From JBMFVE01 sp049966155 (GTDB taxonomy: Bacteria > Bacteroidota > Ignavibacteria > Kryptoniales > JAKASW01), in the NCBI GenBank assembly GCA_049966155.1, contig JBMFVE010000003.1:186001-250000 (forward strand): a stretch of 64,000 nucleotides of DNA. The letters are read 5' to 3'. Positions 34,735 through 43,076 of this stretch are shown one piece after another. The translations under genes and the position numbers were made by a program. Each line of letters starts with the position of its first letter. Within the stretch, counting starts at the first letter, position 1. The notes under the pieces were generated by a model. The model was not told the origin of the DNA and made no database searches. It worked only from the letters and a program-made list of their open reading frames with translations.

Positions 34735-36339
34735 ATGCAATATCAGTTCCTAGGAATCGGTTATCTAACCTGGATCACTTTCCTTCCAATAATTGGTATG
34801 ATTGTGGTTTTGCTTATCCCTAAGGAAAACAAAAATGCTATGCGGTGGACGGCAGTGGTGGTTACTCTGTTGCAGGTGGTTTTTGCAATGGTAATCTGGA
34901 AGAACTTCAACCCATCACTGGGAGGTATAAATCAGGAGAGTGGTTTTCAGTTTGTGGAAAAGGCGCGATGGATTGATCTTCAAGGTGCAGGATGGTTTGG
35001 GCACGTGTTGGTCGAGTACTTCCTCGGTATTGACGGCCTCAGTTTGCCAATGGTATTTCTGACAGCCCTGATATCATTTGTGGGTGTTGTTGCATCGTGG
35101 AACATTGAGAAATCGGTTAAAGGTTATTTTGCTCTTTATCTTCTTCTTGATACCGGGATGATGGGAGTTTTTGTTGCACTTGACATGTTTTTGTTCTATG
35201 TCTTCTGGGAAGTCATGTTGTTGCCGATGTATTTTCTTATTGGAATATGGGGTGGGCCAAGACGGGAATATGCTGCGATTAAGTTCTTCCTTTATACCCT
35301 ATTGGGCTCGGTATTAATACTTCTTGTGATGCTTGGACTATATTTCAGTGTGAGCATAAATGATCCTCTCACGGGGGAAAAGATTCACACTTTTAACATG
35401 CTTGCTATGATGGATCCGAAGAACTTTGACAGTGGTTCATTGCTTGCGGGAATTGGGACCTATTGGCGATATGTGGCTTTCATTGCTTTGTTTATCGGAT
35501 TTGCTATCAAGGTTCCTGTGTTTCCGTTTCATACATGGCTGCCCGATGCACATGTTGAAGCCCCAACTGCAATTAGCGTTATTTTGGCAGGTGTATTGCT
35601 AAAAATGGGAACATATGGATTCCTAAGAATTAGCTTTCCAATCTTTCCTGATGCAATGCTAAAGTATGCGTTTCCTCTCGCAATACTTGGTTTTATCAAC
35701 ATAGTTTATGGAGCGCTATGTGCAATGGCGCAAACAGACTTTAAGAAACTCATTGCATATTCAAGCATCAGTCACATGGGAGTGGTTTTGCTCGGCATAT
35801 CGGCTTTGAATACACAGGGTGTTGCTGGTGGTGTGCTCCAGATGTTTAACCACGGGACTGTCACTGCGATGCTCTTCCTTGTCGTTGGTGTAATTTACGA
35901 TCGGGCGCATACGCGTGGACTGAACGATTTTGGCGGTCTGGCAAATCAAATGCCAGTTTATACAGGAATAATGACTGTGGCGTTTTTTGCAGCAATTGGT
36001 CTTCCTGGACTGAGTGAATTTGTTAGTGAGCTCTTATCTTACCTTGGAGCTTTTCAGACTTTTAGATGGGTGACAATTTTTTCAACGATCGGCATAGTCC
36101 TTACAGCAGGATACATGCTTTGGACTCTGCAAAGAGTGTTCCTTGGTCAGCTTCCAGAAAAGTGGAGCAAGTTGCCCGATGTGAATGGAAGAGAATTGGT
36201 GGCTTTTGTGCCGCTGATGGTGGTCGTGATTTTGTTGGGAATATTGCCATCGGTTGTACTGCATCCGATTAACGCTTCAGTGAATCATTTTGTTGACTTT
36301 GTTCAGAAGGCCGGAATTGGATTATCTGCATTAAAGTAA
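34735..36339 (+). CDS. nuoM: NADH-quinone oxidoreductase subunit M
   Basis: 534 residues, about 14 membrane helices, antiporter-like. Signatures: FYVFWEVMLLPMYFLIGIWGG (with the essential glutamate), FPFHTWLPDAHVEAPTAISVILAGVLLKMGTYG and KLIAYSSISHMGVV. GGAGG just upstream of the ATG gives a strong ribosome site, so it may be translated independently of nuoL. Confidence 0.97.
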   Translation: MQYQFLGIGYLTWITFLPIIGMIVVLLIPKENKNAMRWTAVVVTLLQVVFAMVIWKNFNPSLGGINQESGFQFVEKARWIDLQGAGWFGHVLVEYFLGIDGLSLPMVFLTALISFVGVVASWNIEKSVKGYFALYLLLDTGMMGVFVALDMFLFYVFWEVMLLPMYFLIGIWGGPRREYAAIKFFLYTLLGSVLILLVMLGLYFSVSINDPLTGEKIHTFNMLAMMDPKNFDSGSLLAGIGTYWRYVAFIALFIGFAIKVPVFPFHTWLPDAHVEAPTAISVILAGVLLKMGTYGFLRISFPIFPDAMLKYAFPLAILGFINIVYGALCAMAQTDFKKLIAYSSISHMGVVLLGISALNTQGVAGGVLQMFNHGTVTAMLFLVVGVIYDRAHTRGLNDFGGLANQMPVYTGIMTVAFFAAIGLPGLSEFVSELLSYLGAFQTFRWVTIFSTIGIVLTAGYMLWTLQRVFLGQLPEKWSKLPDVNGRELVAFVPLMVVVILLGILPSVVLHPINASVNHFVDFVQKAGIGLSALK

Positions 36340-36394
36340 TCAAATGGAAATCCAAATTTATGAATGTCCGATTTTAGATTCTTAGAGGATTGAA

Positions 36395-37891
36395 ATGGCC
36401 CAGACGATATTACATAGTTTTTTCTACATATTACCGGAAACAACATTGTCGGTGTTTTTTGTCCTTACACTTCTCTCGTCAATCGTTATAAAAGGAAGAG
36501 ACAAGTTTGCTCCAGCGTACCTGGCTCTTCTCGGGTTTATTCTGGCAGGAGCTTTTGTATTTCAGCAGGCAGGCCTCAGTGAGCTAATTTTCAGTGGAAT
36601 GTACGCCGTTGATCCGTTTAGCTGGTTTTTTAAGATCATATTCTTAATAACGGGGATATTTATTGTAGTTTTTTCACTTCAAAGCAATGAGCTTGAAACT
36701 GCGTCTACGAAATACCCGGAATATTTCAGCCTGATCATCTCTTTGACCATTGGTGCATTTTTCATGGCAGGTGCATCAAATCTCCTTATGATGTATCTGT
36801 CGCTTGAGTTGGTGAGTATTTCCTCATATATATTATCGGGATTTACCAAAGAAAATGCGCGTGCTGATGAAGCATCTATCAAGTATGTGATTTATGGTGC
36901 TTTCTCATCTGGTTTAATGCTGTACGGAATTTCACTCATTTACGGACTGACGGGTCAGACCAGCATTTACGCTTTGAACCAGGTGCTTTCAAGTGGCGGC
37001 ATACCTCGAATTACCATTCTGGTTGCTGTGGTGTTAATGCTTGTCGGCATGGGCTACAAAATCAGTGCAGTCCCATTTCATTTCTGGACTCCAGATGTCT
37101 ACGAAGGGGCTCCAATAACTATCACTGCATTTTTGTCTGTGACTTCAAAGGCAGCTGGTTTTGCAATGTTGATAAGATTTTTTAAAGTTTCTTTTATAGA
37201 TATCAACGCTGTTCCTATGGCATCGGGAGCCTGGGGGATATTTAGTGAGCTGCAATGGAATGATATAATTGCTGTTCTTTCTGTTCTTACTATGACGGTC
37301 GGTAACCTCGTTGCGCTGTGGCAGACAAACATGAAAAGGCTTCTGGCGTATTCGAGTATTGCACATGCGGGATATATTTTAATGGGATTTGTCACTCTAA
37401 GCAACGAAGGAATAACGGCAATGCTTCTTTACTTCATTGCGTATCTCCTGATGAACCTTGGCGCTTTTTATGTGGTTATGTTGATTGCCAACAGGTATCA
37501 TACCGAAAATCTGAGTGATTATAAAGGGCTTGGCTACAGGTCACCCTATGCTGCCTTTTCGCTGACAGTTTTTTTGTTTTCTCTTACCGGCATTCCGCCG
37601 ACCTTTGGCTTTATCGGAAAATTTTATCTGTTCTCAGCGCTGATGAAAACAAATTATGTATGGCTGGCAATAGTTGGTGTGATAAACAGTGTAATTTCAC
37701 TTTATTACTATGTACGGGTAGTGAGAAATATGTATCTGGTTGAGCCAGAGCAGAGAACGACAATCAGTTTCGATTTTGGAACAAACTTATTAATGACGCT
37801 ATTGGTAATTCCAAATATTTTACTGATGCTGTATTTTTCGCCTGTTCTGAACTGGGCTCAACAATCTGTTGCAATGTTTGGCCTGAAATAA
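36395..37891 (+). CDS. nuoN: NADH-quinone oxidoreductase subunit N
   Basis: 498 residues, about 14 membrane helices. Signatures: MMYLSLELVSISSYIL, VPFHFWTPDVYEGAPITITAFLSVTSKAAGF and KRLLAYSSIAHAGYILMG. Last gene of the operon, which therefore comprises A-B-C-D-H-I-J-K-L-M-N with no E, F or G. The rpsU terminator hairpin follows on the opposite strand and may also slow plus-strand transcription. Confidence 0.97.
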   Translation: MAQTILHSFFYILPETTLSVFFVLTLLSSIVIKGRDKFAPAYLALLGFILAGAFVFQQAGLSELIFSGMYAVDPFSWFFKIIFLITGIFIVVFSLQSNELETASTKYPEYFSLIISLTIGAFFMAGASNLLMMYLSLELVSISSYILSGFTKENARADEASIKYVIYGAFSSGLMLYGISLIYGLTGQTSIYALNQVLSSGGIPRITILVAVVLMLVGMGYKISAVPFHFWTPDVYEGAPITITAFLSVTSKAAGFAMLIRFFKVSFIDINAVPMASGAWGIFSELQWNDIIAVLSVLTMTVGNLVALWQTNMKRLLAYSSIAHAGYILMGFVTLSNEGITAMLLYFIAYLLMNLGAFYVVMLIANRYHTENLSDYKGLGYRSPYAAFSLTVFLFSLTGIPPTFGFIGKFYLFSALMKTNYVWLAIVGVINSVISLYYYVRVVRNMYLVEPEQRTTISFDFGTNLLMTLLVIPNILLMLYFSPVLNWAQQSVAMFGLK

Positions 37892-37901
37892 TTCACCCGA
37901 T

Positions 37902-37930
37902 AAAAAAGTCCGCCAGGAAAGGCGGACTTT
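37902..37930 (-). terminator. Rho-independent terminator of rpsU
   Basis: On the minus strand a 10-bp GC-rich stem (AAAGTCCGCC / GGCGGACTTT, arms 37921-37930 and 37905-37914) with a 6-nt loop runs directly into a T-tract (37907-37902). It starts 3 bp after the rpsU stop. On the plus strand the hairpin is followed by only three Ts, so termination of nuoN there would be weaker. Confidence 0.9.
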
Positions 37931-37933
37931 CAA

Positions 37934-38128
37934 TCAACTGAGTTCTGATGCAAGCTTCTGAGCGCGCCTGATTGCCTTGATGCGCTTCATTCGCTTGCGA
38001 ACTGAGGGCTTCGTGAAATATGTTCGCTTCTTGAACTCTTTCAGAATTCCAGAGCGTTCATACTTTTTCTTAAAGCGCCTCAGTGCTCTGTCGATCGGCT
38101 CGTTCTCCTGAACAATGACGCCGACCAA
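37934..38128 (-). CDS. rpsU: 30S ribosomal protein S21
   Basis: 64 residues, highly basic, with the S21 core ENEPIDRALRRFKKK and a C-terminal KRMKRIKAIRRAQK. It binds the small subunit near the mRNA start-site region. A TTG start at 38128 is preferred: AAGGAAGG lies 8 nt upstream and the resulting N-terminus VGVIVQENEP matches the family. A GTG at 38137 is in frame but overlaps that ribosome site. Single-gene unit closed by a strong terminator. Confidence 0.95.
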   Translation of the reverse strand: MVGVIVQENEPIDRALRRFKKKYERSGILKEFKKRTYFTKPSVRKRMKRIKAIRRAQKLASELS

Positions 38129-38239
38129 AGCTATCACCTTCCTTTGCTTTTTTATTGCACAAAATTAACTATCTGTTTAAAGAAAACCAAGAGCCATAAT
38201 GATTTTTCCATCAAACTGCTAAATATTGTCATAAAGCTA

Positions 38240-38255
38240 GCTTGTTGTTACAAGC
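38240..38255. repeat. Short inverted repeat in the rpsU-lemA divergent region
   Basis: GCTTGT-TGTT-ACAAGC, a perfect 6-bp dyad with a 4-bp centre in the 186-bp divergent gap and 9 bp upstream of the lemA -35 candidate. It could be an operator. Chance occurrence is not excluded. Confidence 0.3.
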
Positions 38256-38263
38256 ATATTACC

Positions 38264-38292
38264 TTGAGTTTATACGATTCTTCCTCTAAATT
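38264..38292 (+). promoter_or_regulatory. Candidate sigma70-like promoter of lemA
   Basis: TTGAGT (38264-38269), a 17-bp spacer and TAAATT (38287-38292). A transcript would start near 38299, just ahead of the AGGAG ribosome site at 38304-38308 and the lemA ATG. Spacing and position are both good. Confidence 0.45.
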
Positions 38293-38314
38293 AATTCTAA
38301 AATAGGAGATTCCA

Positions 38315-38920
38315 ATGTCTCGTGGAACTGTCATAGCATTATCCATTATCGGTGGCATTATAGTCATAGCCCTTATTGTTGTTGCATGGGGGTTTGGTGT
38401 ATATAATAGACTTGTGACCTACGACGAAAATGTCAAGCAAACATGGTCGCAGGTAGAAAATCAGTACCAGAGGCGGTATGATTTGATCCCAAATTTGGTG
38501 GAAACCGTTAAAGGATATGCCAAGCATGAAGAACAGGTTTTTGAAGAAGTTACTAAAGCACGAGCGAGTGTTGGACAGATAACTGTAACACCGGAGGTTT
38601 TAAGCAATCCGGAAGCTTTCAGGCGGTTTCAGGTGGCACAGGATCAGCTGGGGGGTGCATTGAGTCGGCTCCTTGCTGTTTCAGAAAATTATCCTGATCT
38701 CAAGGCTAATCAAAACTTTCTCGCGCTTCAGGCACAGCTGGAAGGTACTGAGAATCGGATTGCAGTAGAACGCAGAAGATTTAATGAGGCAGTTCAGGCT
38801 TACAACACTCTGGTCAGACGGTTTCCTTCTGCTATTGTTGCTTCGATTTCAGGTTTTCGCGAACGTCCATACTTTGAAGCGTACAGTGCAGCACAAACCG
38901 CTCCACAGGTCAAGTTTTAG
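38315..38920 (+). CDS. LemA family protein
   Basis: 201 residues: one N-terminal membrane helix (about 5-28), then a helical cytoplasmic or periplasmic domain with the LemA signatures NRLVTYDENVKQTWSQVE, RRYDLIPNLVETVKGYAKHE and RRRFNEAVQAYN. The biochemical function is not established. Its usual association with TPM-domain proteins (next gene, 9 bp downstream) is kept here. Strong AGGAG ribosome site. Confidence 0.93.
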   Translation: MSRGTVIALSIIGGIIVIALIVVAWGFGVYNRLVTYDENVKQTWSQVENQYQRRYDLIPNLVETVKGYAKHEEQVFEEVTKARASVGQITVTPEVLSNPEAFRRFQVAQDQLGGALSRLLAVSENYPDLKANQNFLALQAQLEGTENRIAVERRRFNEAVQAYNTLVRRFPSAIVASISGFRERPYFEAYSAAQTAPQVKF

Positions 38921-38929
38921 CGCATTTCA

Positions 38930-39682
38930 ATGAAATCACAAAAGCATTACATCATATTTGAATTCGTCATTCTGATTCTTTTTGCAATTGGTTCGGCACA
39001 TGCCCAGAGCCCGAATATTCCTGTGCTGACTTCAAGAGTTACAGATGAGGCTGGCGTTCTGACTGAAGATCAACGACTGTTTCTGGAAAGTCAATTGAAA
39101 GCTTTCGAGGATTCGACTTCCAATCAAATTGCAGTTCTGATAATTGGTTCTGTGCCCGGTGGAGACATTGAGTCATATTCAATTAACGTCGCTGAAAAAA
39201 ACAAGCTTGGGGTAAAAGGTAAAGACAACGGCATATTGTTCCTCATCGATACGGGTGATCACAAAGCGAGAATTGAAGTTGGCTATGGCCTTGAAGGTGT
39301 TGTACCTGACGCTATAGCCAGTTATATAATAAATGAAATTGCCGTGCCAAAATTTCGAAATGGGCAATACTTCGATGGGATTGAGGATGCTGTCAGGGCA
39401 ATTATGGCTGCAATAGGGGGGACATTTCATGTTGAAAAAAGAAAGAGACGTCCTGTTCCCGACTGGTTTGTCCTGGCACTGTTTATTAGTTTTTTTCTTT
39501 TTATAATTCCAGCATTTTTCTCAAACCGCAGATATGTTGCCTCATCAAGAGGATACAGAAGCGGTTGGTGGTGGTTGCCACCGGGAGGATTTGGCAGTGG
39601 TGGAGGCTTTGGTGGAGGAGGTGGTGGTTTCAGCGGGATGGGTGGATCTTTTGGCGGCGGTGGTGCGAGTGGAAGCTGGTAG
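38930..39682 (+). CDS. TPM-domain membrane protein (YgcG family)
   Basis: 250 residues: signal peptide (about 8-25, ending SAHAQ), TPM domain (about 35-165, VLTEDQRLFLESQL, DNGILFLIDTGDHKARIEVGYGLEG), one membrane helix (about 177-196), and a glycine-rich tail (GFGSGGGFGGGGGGFSGMGGSF) ending in GASGSW. This is the common LemA partner. TPM domains are linked to photosystem repair phosphatases in plants, but the bacterial role is unclear. The antisense proline-rich frame here is a shadow of the glycine tail. Confidence 0.9.
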   Translation: MKSQKHYIIFEFVILILFAIGSAHAQSPNIPVLTSRVTDEAGVLTEDQRLFLESQLKAFEDSTSNQIAVLIIGSVPGGDIESYSINVAEKNKLGVKGKDNGILFLIDTGDHKARIEVGYGLEGVVPDAIASYIINEIAVPKFRNGQYFDGIEDAVRAIMAAIGGTFHVEKRKRRPVPDWFVLALFISFFLFIIPAFFSNRRYVASSRGYRSGWWWLPPGGFGSGGGFGGGGGGFSGMGGSFGGGGASGSW

Positions 39683-39700
39683 AAATATGAGAGGTTTTGC

Positions 39701-40741
39701 ATGCTAATTGTAATGGACAGCAGGGCAACTGACGAACAAATTGAAGCTGTTGAAGAAAAGATACGTTCAATGGGATGGACTCCCCATGAAATTCCCGGAT
39801 CGCTGCGCATAGCAATTGGTATTACCGGGAATAAAGGCGGAGTTGACCCTTCTTTGTTTATGAGTATGCCTGGGGTTGTCGAATGTATCCCTGTTAGCAA
39901 ACCGTATAAGCTTGTCAGCCGTGACGTAAAACCTGAGAATACGATTATAAATGTAAAAGGGGTTGAGATAGGTGGAAAAGAACTGGCAATTATGGCAGGC
40001 CCATGCGCTGTTGAGAGCAGACATCAAGTACTTGAAATAGCGGAAGTTATAAACTCTCTTGGAGTAAGGTTTTTGCGGGGAGGAGCTTATAAACCAAGGA
40101 CCTCCCCTTATTCGTTTCAGGGTTTAAAGGAAGAAGGATTGAAATATTTGAGAGAAGCGGCAGATAAATTTAACCTTTGTGTTGTTACGGAAGTCAAGGA
40201 CACTGAAACACTTGATCTGGTGATTGAGTACAGTGACATTCTTCAAATTGGTGCCAGAAACATGCATAACTTTTCACTGCTTGAAGCAGTGGGGAAAAAA
40301 AGAAAGCCAGTATTGCTCAAAAGGGGTCTTTCTGCGACTATTGAGGAATGGTTGATGGCTGCCGAGTACATAGCTTCCCAGGGGAATTATGAAATCATAT
40401 TATGTGAACGTGGGATACGTACCTTTGAGCAATATACACGAAACACACTTGACCTGAATGCGGTGCCGCTTGTAAAGCATCTCTCACACCTGCCTGTTGT
40501 TGTTGACCCGAGTCATGGAACTGGAAAGTGGGAGCTGGTAACTCCTATGACATTGGCTTCCATTGCAGCCGGGGCAGACGGCGTGATGGTTGAAGTCCAT
40601 CCAAATCCCGAAAATGCTTTATCCGATGGATACCAATCTCTTCGTCTGGACAAATTTGCAGTGTTAATTGACAAAGTGAAGAAGGTTGCTGAGGCAACCG
40701 GTAAAATTTTTCCGGGTGCAAATCGCTTAAAGGTTGATTGA
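39701..40741 (+). CDS. aroF: 3-deoxy-7-phosphoheptulonate synthase (DAHP synthase, ferredoxin-like-domain type)
   Basis: 346 residues. An N-terminal ferredoxin-like regulatory domain (about 1-70) precedes the barrel: GPCAVES (100-106, metal-ligand C102), FLRGGAYKPRTSPYSFQG, LQIGARNMHNF, LLKRGLSATIEEW and VVDPSHGTGKW. This is the KDO8P-synthase-like (AroA-beta/AroF) class seen in Thermotoga and Bacillus, with feedback by aromatic amino acids through the extra domain. It condenses PEP and erythrose-4-phosphate at the head of the shikimate pathway. It lies between two TPM-domain genes, with 18 bp before and 1 bp after. Confidence 0.95.
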   Translation: MLIVMDSRATDEQIEAVEEKIRSMGWTPHEIPGSLRIAIGITGNKGGVDPSLFMSMPGVVECIPVSKPYKLVSRDVKPENTIINVKGVEIGGKELAIMAGPCAVESRHQVLEIAEVINSLGVRFLRGGAYKPRTSPYSFQGLKEEGLKYLREAADKFNLCVVTEVKDTETLDLVIEYSDILQIGARNMHNFSLLEAVGKKRKPVLLKRGLSATIEEWLMAAEYIASQGNYEIILCERGIRTFEQYTRNTLDLNAVPLVKHLSHLPVVVDPSHGTGKWELVTPMTLASIAAGADGVMVEVHPNPENALSDGYQSLRLDKFAVLIDKVKKVAEATGKIFPGANRLKVD

Positions 40742-40742
40742 T

Positions 40743-41186
40743 ATGCGAAAGATTTTGAGCAAGGAGGAGTTAAGGCTGTTGAGCGAAAAGATTGCGTCAA
40801 TTGAGTCCAGAAGCCGAGTTGAGATTAGAATTGTCGTAAGACACAGAAAACATTGGTCTGAACGCAGGCTCTTGCCAAGACAGCTTGCCGAAAGGGAGTT
40901 TCATGTTCTGGGAATGTCGAATACAAAGGAGCATACAGGCATTTTAATTTTTATCCTTGTAAAAGACAGAAAGTTTGAAATAGTTGCTGATACGGGCGTA
41001 AATGAAGTTGTACCTGCCACTTTCTGGGATAATATTGCTTCAAAACTTTCAAGGCATTTCACAGAAACCAATTTTTTCAAGGGACTTATTGAGGCGTTAA
41101 AGGAAGTAGAAGATTTAGTTGTTGAAAAGCTTCCTGCAGGGGCGAAAAATACCGATGAGTTGCCCAATGATGTTATTGAGGAGTGA
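40743..41186 (+). CDS. TPM-domain protein, soluble form
   Basis: 147 residues from the ATG at 40743, one base after the DAHP synthase stop. It contains a TPM fold (LLSEKIASIESRSRVEIRIVV, TGILIFILVKDRKFEIVADTGVNE) but no signal peptide, membrane helix or glycine tail, unlike the TPM gene upstream. Function is unknown; shorter TPM proteins commonly accompany LemA loci. A TTG nine bases upstream would overlap the aro gene. Confidence 0.82.
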   Translation: MRKILSKEELRLLSEKIASIESRSRVEIRIVVRHRKHWSERRLLPRQLAEREFHVLGMSNTKEHTGILIFILVKDRKFEIVADTGVNEVVPATFWDNIASKLSRHFTETNFFKGLIEALKEVEDLVVEKLPAGAKNTDELPNDVIEE

Positions 41187-41190
41187 AATA

Positions 41191-42048
41191 ATGGAGAAGT
41201 TTACGATTGCAATAGGGCAAATAAAACCGAGGCTTGGCGATTTAAAATGGAATATGGAGCATCATCTTGAAGTAGCTGAGGAAGCTTCGAGCAAGGGTGC
41301 GTCAATGATTTTATTCCCTGAGCTAAGCTTAACCGGATACTCGATTCGTGATTTGAACTCTGAGCTCGCCCTTTCCCCTGAAGACAGCTATTTTTCTCCA
41401 TTAAGGGACATTAGTAAAAAAATATCCGTTGCTGTCGGATCGGTTACAATTGATGAATCATACGCAATTAGGAATTCTCTTCTTTATTTTGAAGATGGCA
41501 TTCTCAAGCATATCCATCATAAGGTCTATTTGCCAACTTATGGAATGTTTGAGGAACAGCGGTATTTTTTGCCCGGCAAGAATGTTGAGGTATTTGACAC
41601 AAAGTTTGGAAAACTTGGAATGTTAATTTGTGAAGATTTGTGGCATATTTCTCTGCCATATTTGCTCGCTGTACAGGGCGCTAAATTAATTGTTGGTTCA
41701 GCTGCCAGTCCCACGAAACTATCGGGTAAAGCACATCCAGATGATGTTGAAATGCATTCCGGTTATAATGTCAATAGCGAGCAGCACAAAAGCTTTGCTC
41801 GATTATTAAGCCTGTATCTTGCGTTCGCAAATAGAGTTGGGTTTGAAGATGGAGTCAATTTCTGGGGGGGGTCGGAAGTGGTTTCGCCGCACGGTGAGGT
41901 ATTGACACGTGGAAATTTGATTGAGGAGCAAACTATTTATGCAGAAGTGGACATGAACGAGGTTCGGCGTGCAAGATTATTTGCAAGGCATTTTCTGGAT
42001 GAGGATCCGAAATTGGTTTTGAATCATTTGAATAAGCTCGGATATTAA
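41191..42048 (+). CDS. Nitrilase/carbon-nitrogen hydrolase superfamily amidase
   Basis: 285 residues. The E-K-C triad is visible: E44 (FPELSLTGYSIRD), K111 (HHKVYLPTYGMFEE) and C147 (LICEDLWH). The fold matches omega-amidase, carbamoylase and the glutaminase domain of NAD synthetase; the segment GMFEEQRYF resembles the last, but no synthetase domain follows. Substrate unassigned. The ATG at 41191 follows GAGGAG; upstream in-frame ATGs lie within the TPM gene and were rejected. Confidence 0.85.
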   Translation: MEKFTIAIGQIKPRLGDLKWNMEHHLEVAEEASSKGASMILFPELSLTGYSIRDLNSELALSPEDSYFSPLRDISKKISVAVGSVTIDESYAIRNSLLYFEDGILKHIHHKVYLPTYGMFEEQRYFLPGKNVEVFDTKFGKLGMLICEDLWHISLPYLLAVQGAKLIVGSAASPTKLSGKAHPDDVEMHSGYNVNSEQHKSFARLLSLYLAFANRVGFEDGVNFWGGSEVVSPHGEVLTRGNLIEEQTIYAEVDMNEVRRARLFARHFLDEDPKLVLNHLNKLGY

Positions 42049-42191
42049 GAGATTTTCGGAAGTTCAGGTATCCATTATACAATGAAGTCGCGTATAATTT
42101 GCCCCGCTTTCTGGATAAAAAGGCGCTCTTCGTTGCCTTGCAACTGCACGGCTGTGATGGTAAATTATTTTAGAAAAGGAGGAAGTTGGAT

Positions 42192-43052
42192 ATGAAAAAC
42201 ACTGTGAAAACAGTGTTCCTGATGACCTTGATGATGGTTTTGTTTTTATTCATCGGGGACTTAATCGGTGGAAAAACCGGCATGACCTATGCTTTTGTTA
42301 TAAGTCTTGCTATGAATTTTTTTGCTTATTGGTTCTCAGATAAAATGGTTTTAATGAGTTACCGGGCACGGGAAGTTACTGAAGCCGAACAACCGAGGCT
42401 GTATGCGATTGTGCACCGTTTGGCAAGCAAAGCAGATATCCCCATGCCAAAGCTATATATTATTCCCAGTGAAACACCCAATGCTTTTGCAACTGGCCGG
42501 AATCCACAGCATGCTGCAGTTGCGGTAACGGAAGGCATAATGCGCCTGGTTAATGAAGATGAGCTTGAAGCTGTAATTGGCCATGAACTTTCGCACGTTT
42601 TGCATCGCGATATACTGATTTCGACAATTGTAGCAACATTTGCAGGTGCGATAACTTACATTGCGCAAATGTTGAGCTGGTCAATGTTTTTCTTTGGCGG
42701 AAGGGGACGCGATGATGACAATGGTTCTTTGATAGGTGAGCTTTTTGTGATAATAGTAGCGCCAATTGCTGCTACGTTGATTCAGCTTGCAATATCGAGG
42801 TCAAGGGAATATAAAGCAGATGAAGGTGGTGCACGTCTTTCTATGAAGCCTCTCTCACTGGCAAGTGCATTAAGGAAATTAGAAAAAGGGAATGAAGCGA
42901 TTCCGATGCAGGCTCAACCATCCACGGCTCACCTCTTTATTATGAATCCGCTCAGTGGGAGAAGTTTCGCAAAATTATTTAGCACGCATCCACCAACCGA
43001 AGAAAGGATTGCGCGCCTGGAAGCCTTAGCAGCAGGTAGAAATCTGTACTGA
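42192..43052 (+). CDS. htpX: Membrane zinc metalloprotease HtpX
   Basis: 286 residues (M48 family). Two N-terminal helices (about 8-48), zinc motif HELSH (H131, E132, H135) followed by helices at about 145-200, the third ligand region SREYKADE, and the C-terminal signature STHPPTEERIARLE. It degrades misfolded membrane proteins. AGGAGG lies 9 nt before the ATG; an upstream TTG was rejected for poor spacing. A perfect TATAAT hexamer at 42093-42098 could be a -10 element, but I see no good -35. Confidence 0.95.
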   Translation: MKNTVKTVFLMTLMMVLFLFIGDLIGGKTGMTYAFVISLAMNFFAYWFSDKMVLMSYRAREVTEAEQPRLYAIVHRLASKADIPMPKLYIIPSETPNAFATGRNPQHAAVAVTEGIMRLVNEDELEAVIGHELSHVLHRDILISTIVATFAGAITYIAQMLSWSMFFFGGRGRDDDNGSLIGELFVIIVAPIAATLIQLAISRSREYKADEGGARLSMKPLSLASALRKLEKGNEAIPMQAQPSTAHLFIMNPLSGRSFAKLFSTHPPTEERIARLEALAAGRNLY

Positions 43053-43076
43053 TAACCTCAAAATAACTGGAGTGTT

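Noticed and set aside
39427..39900. Proline-rich minus-strand frame
   Set aside because: It is the antisense of the glycine-rich tail of the TPM protein and the start of the DAHP synthase gene.
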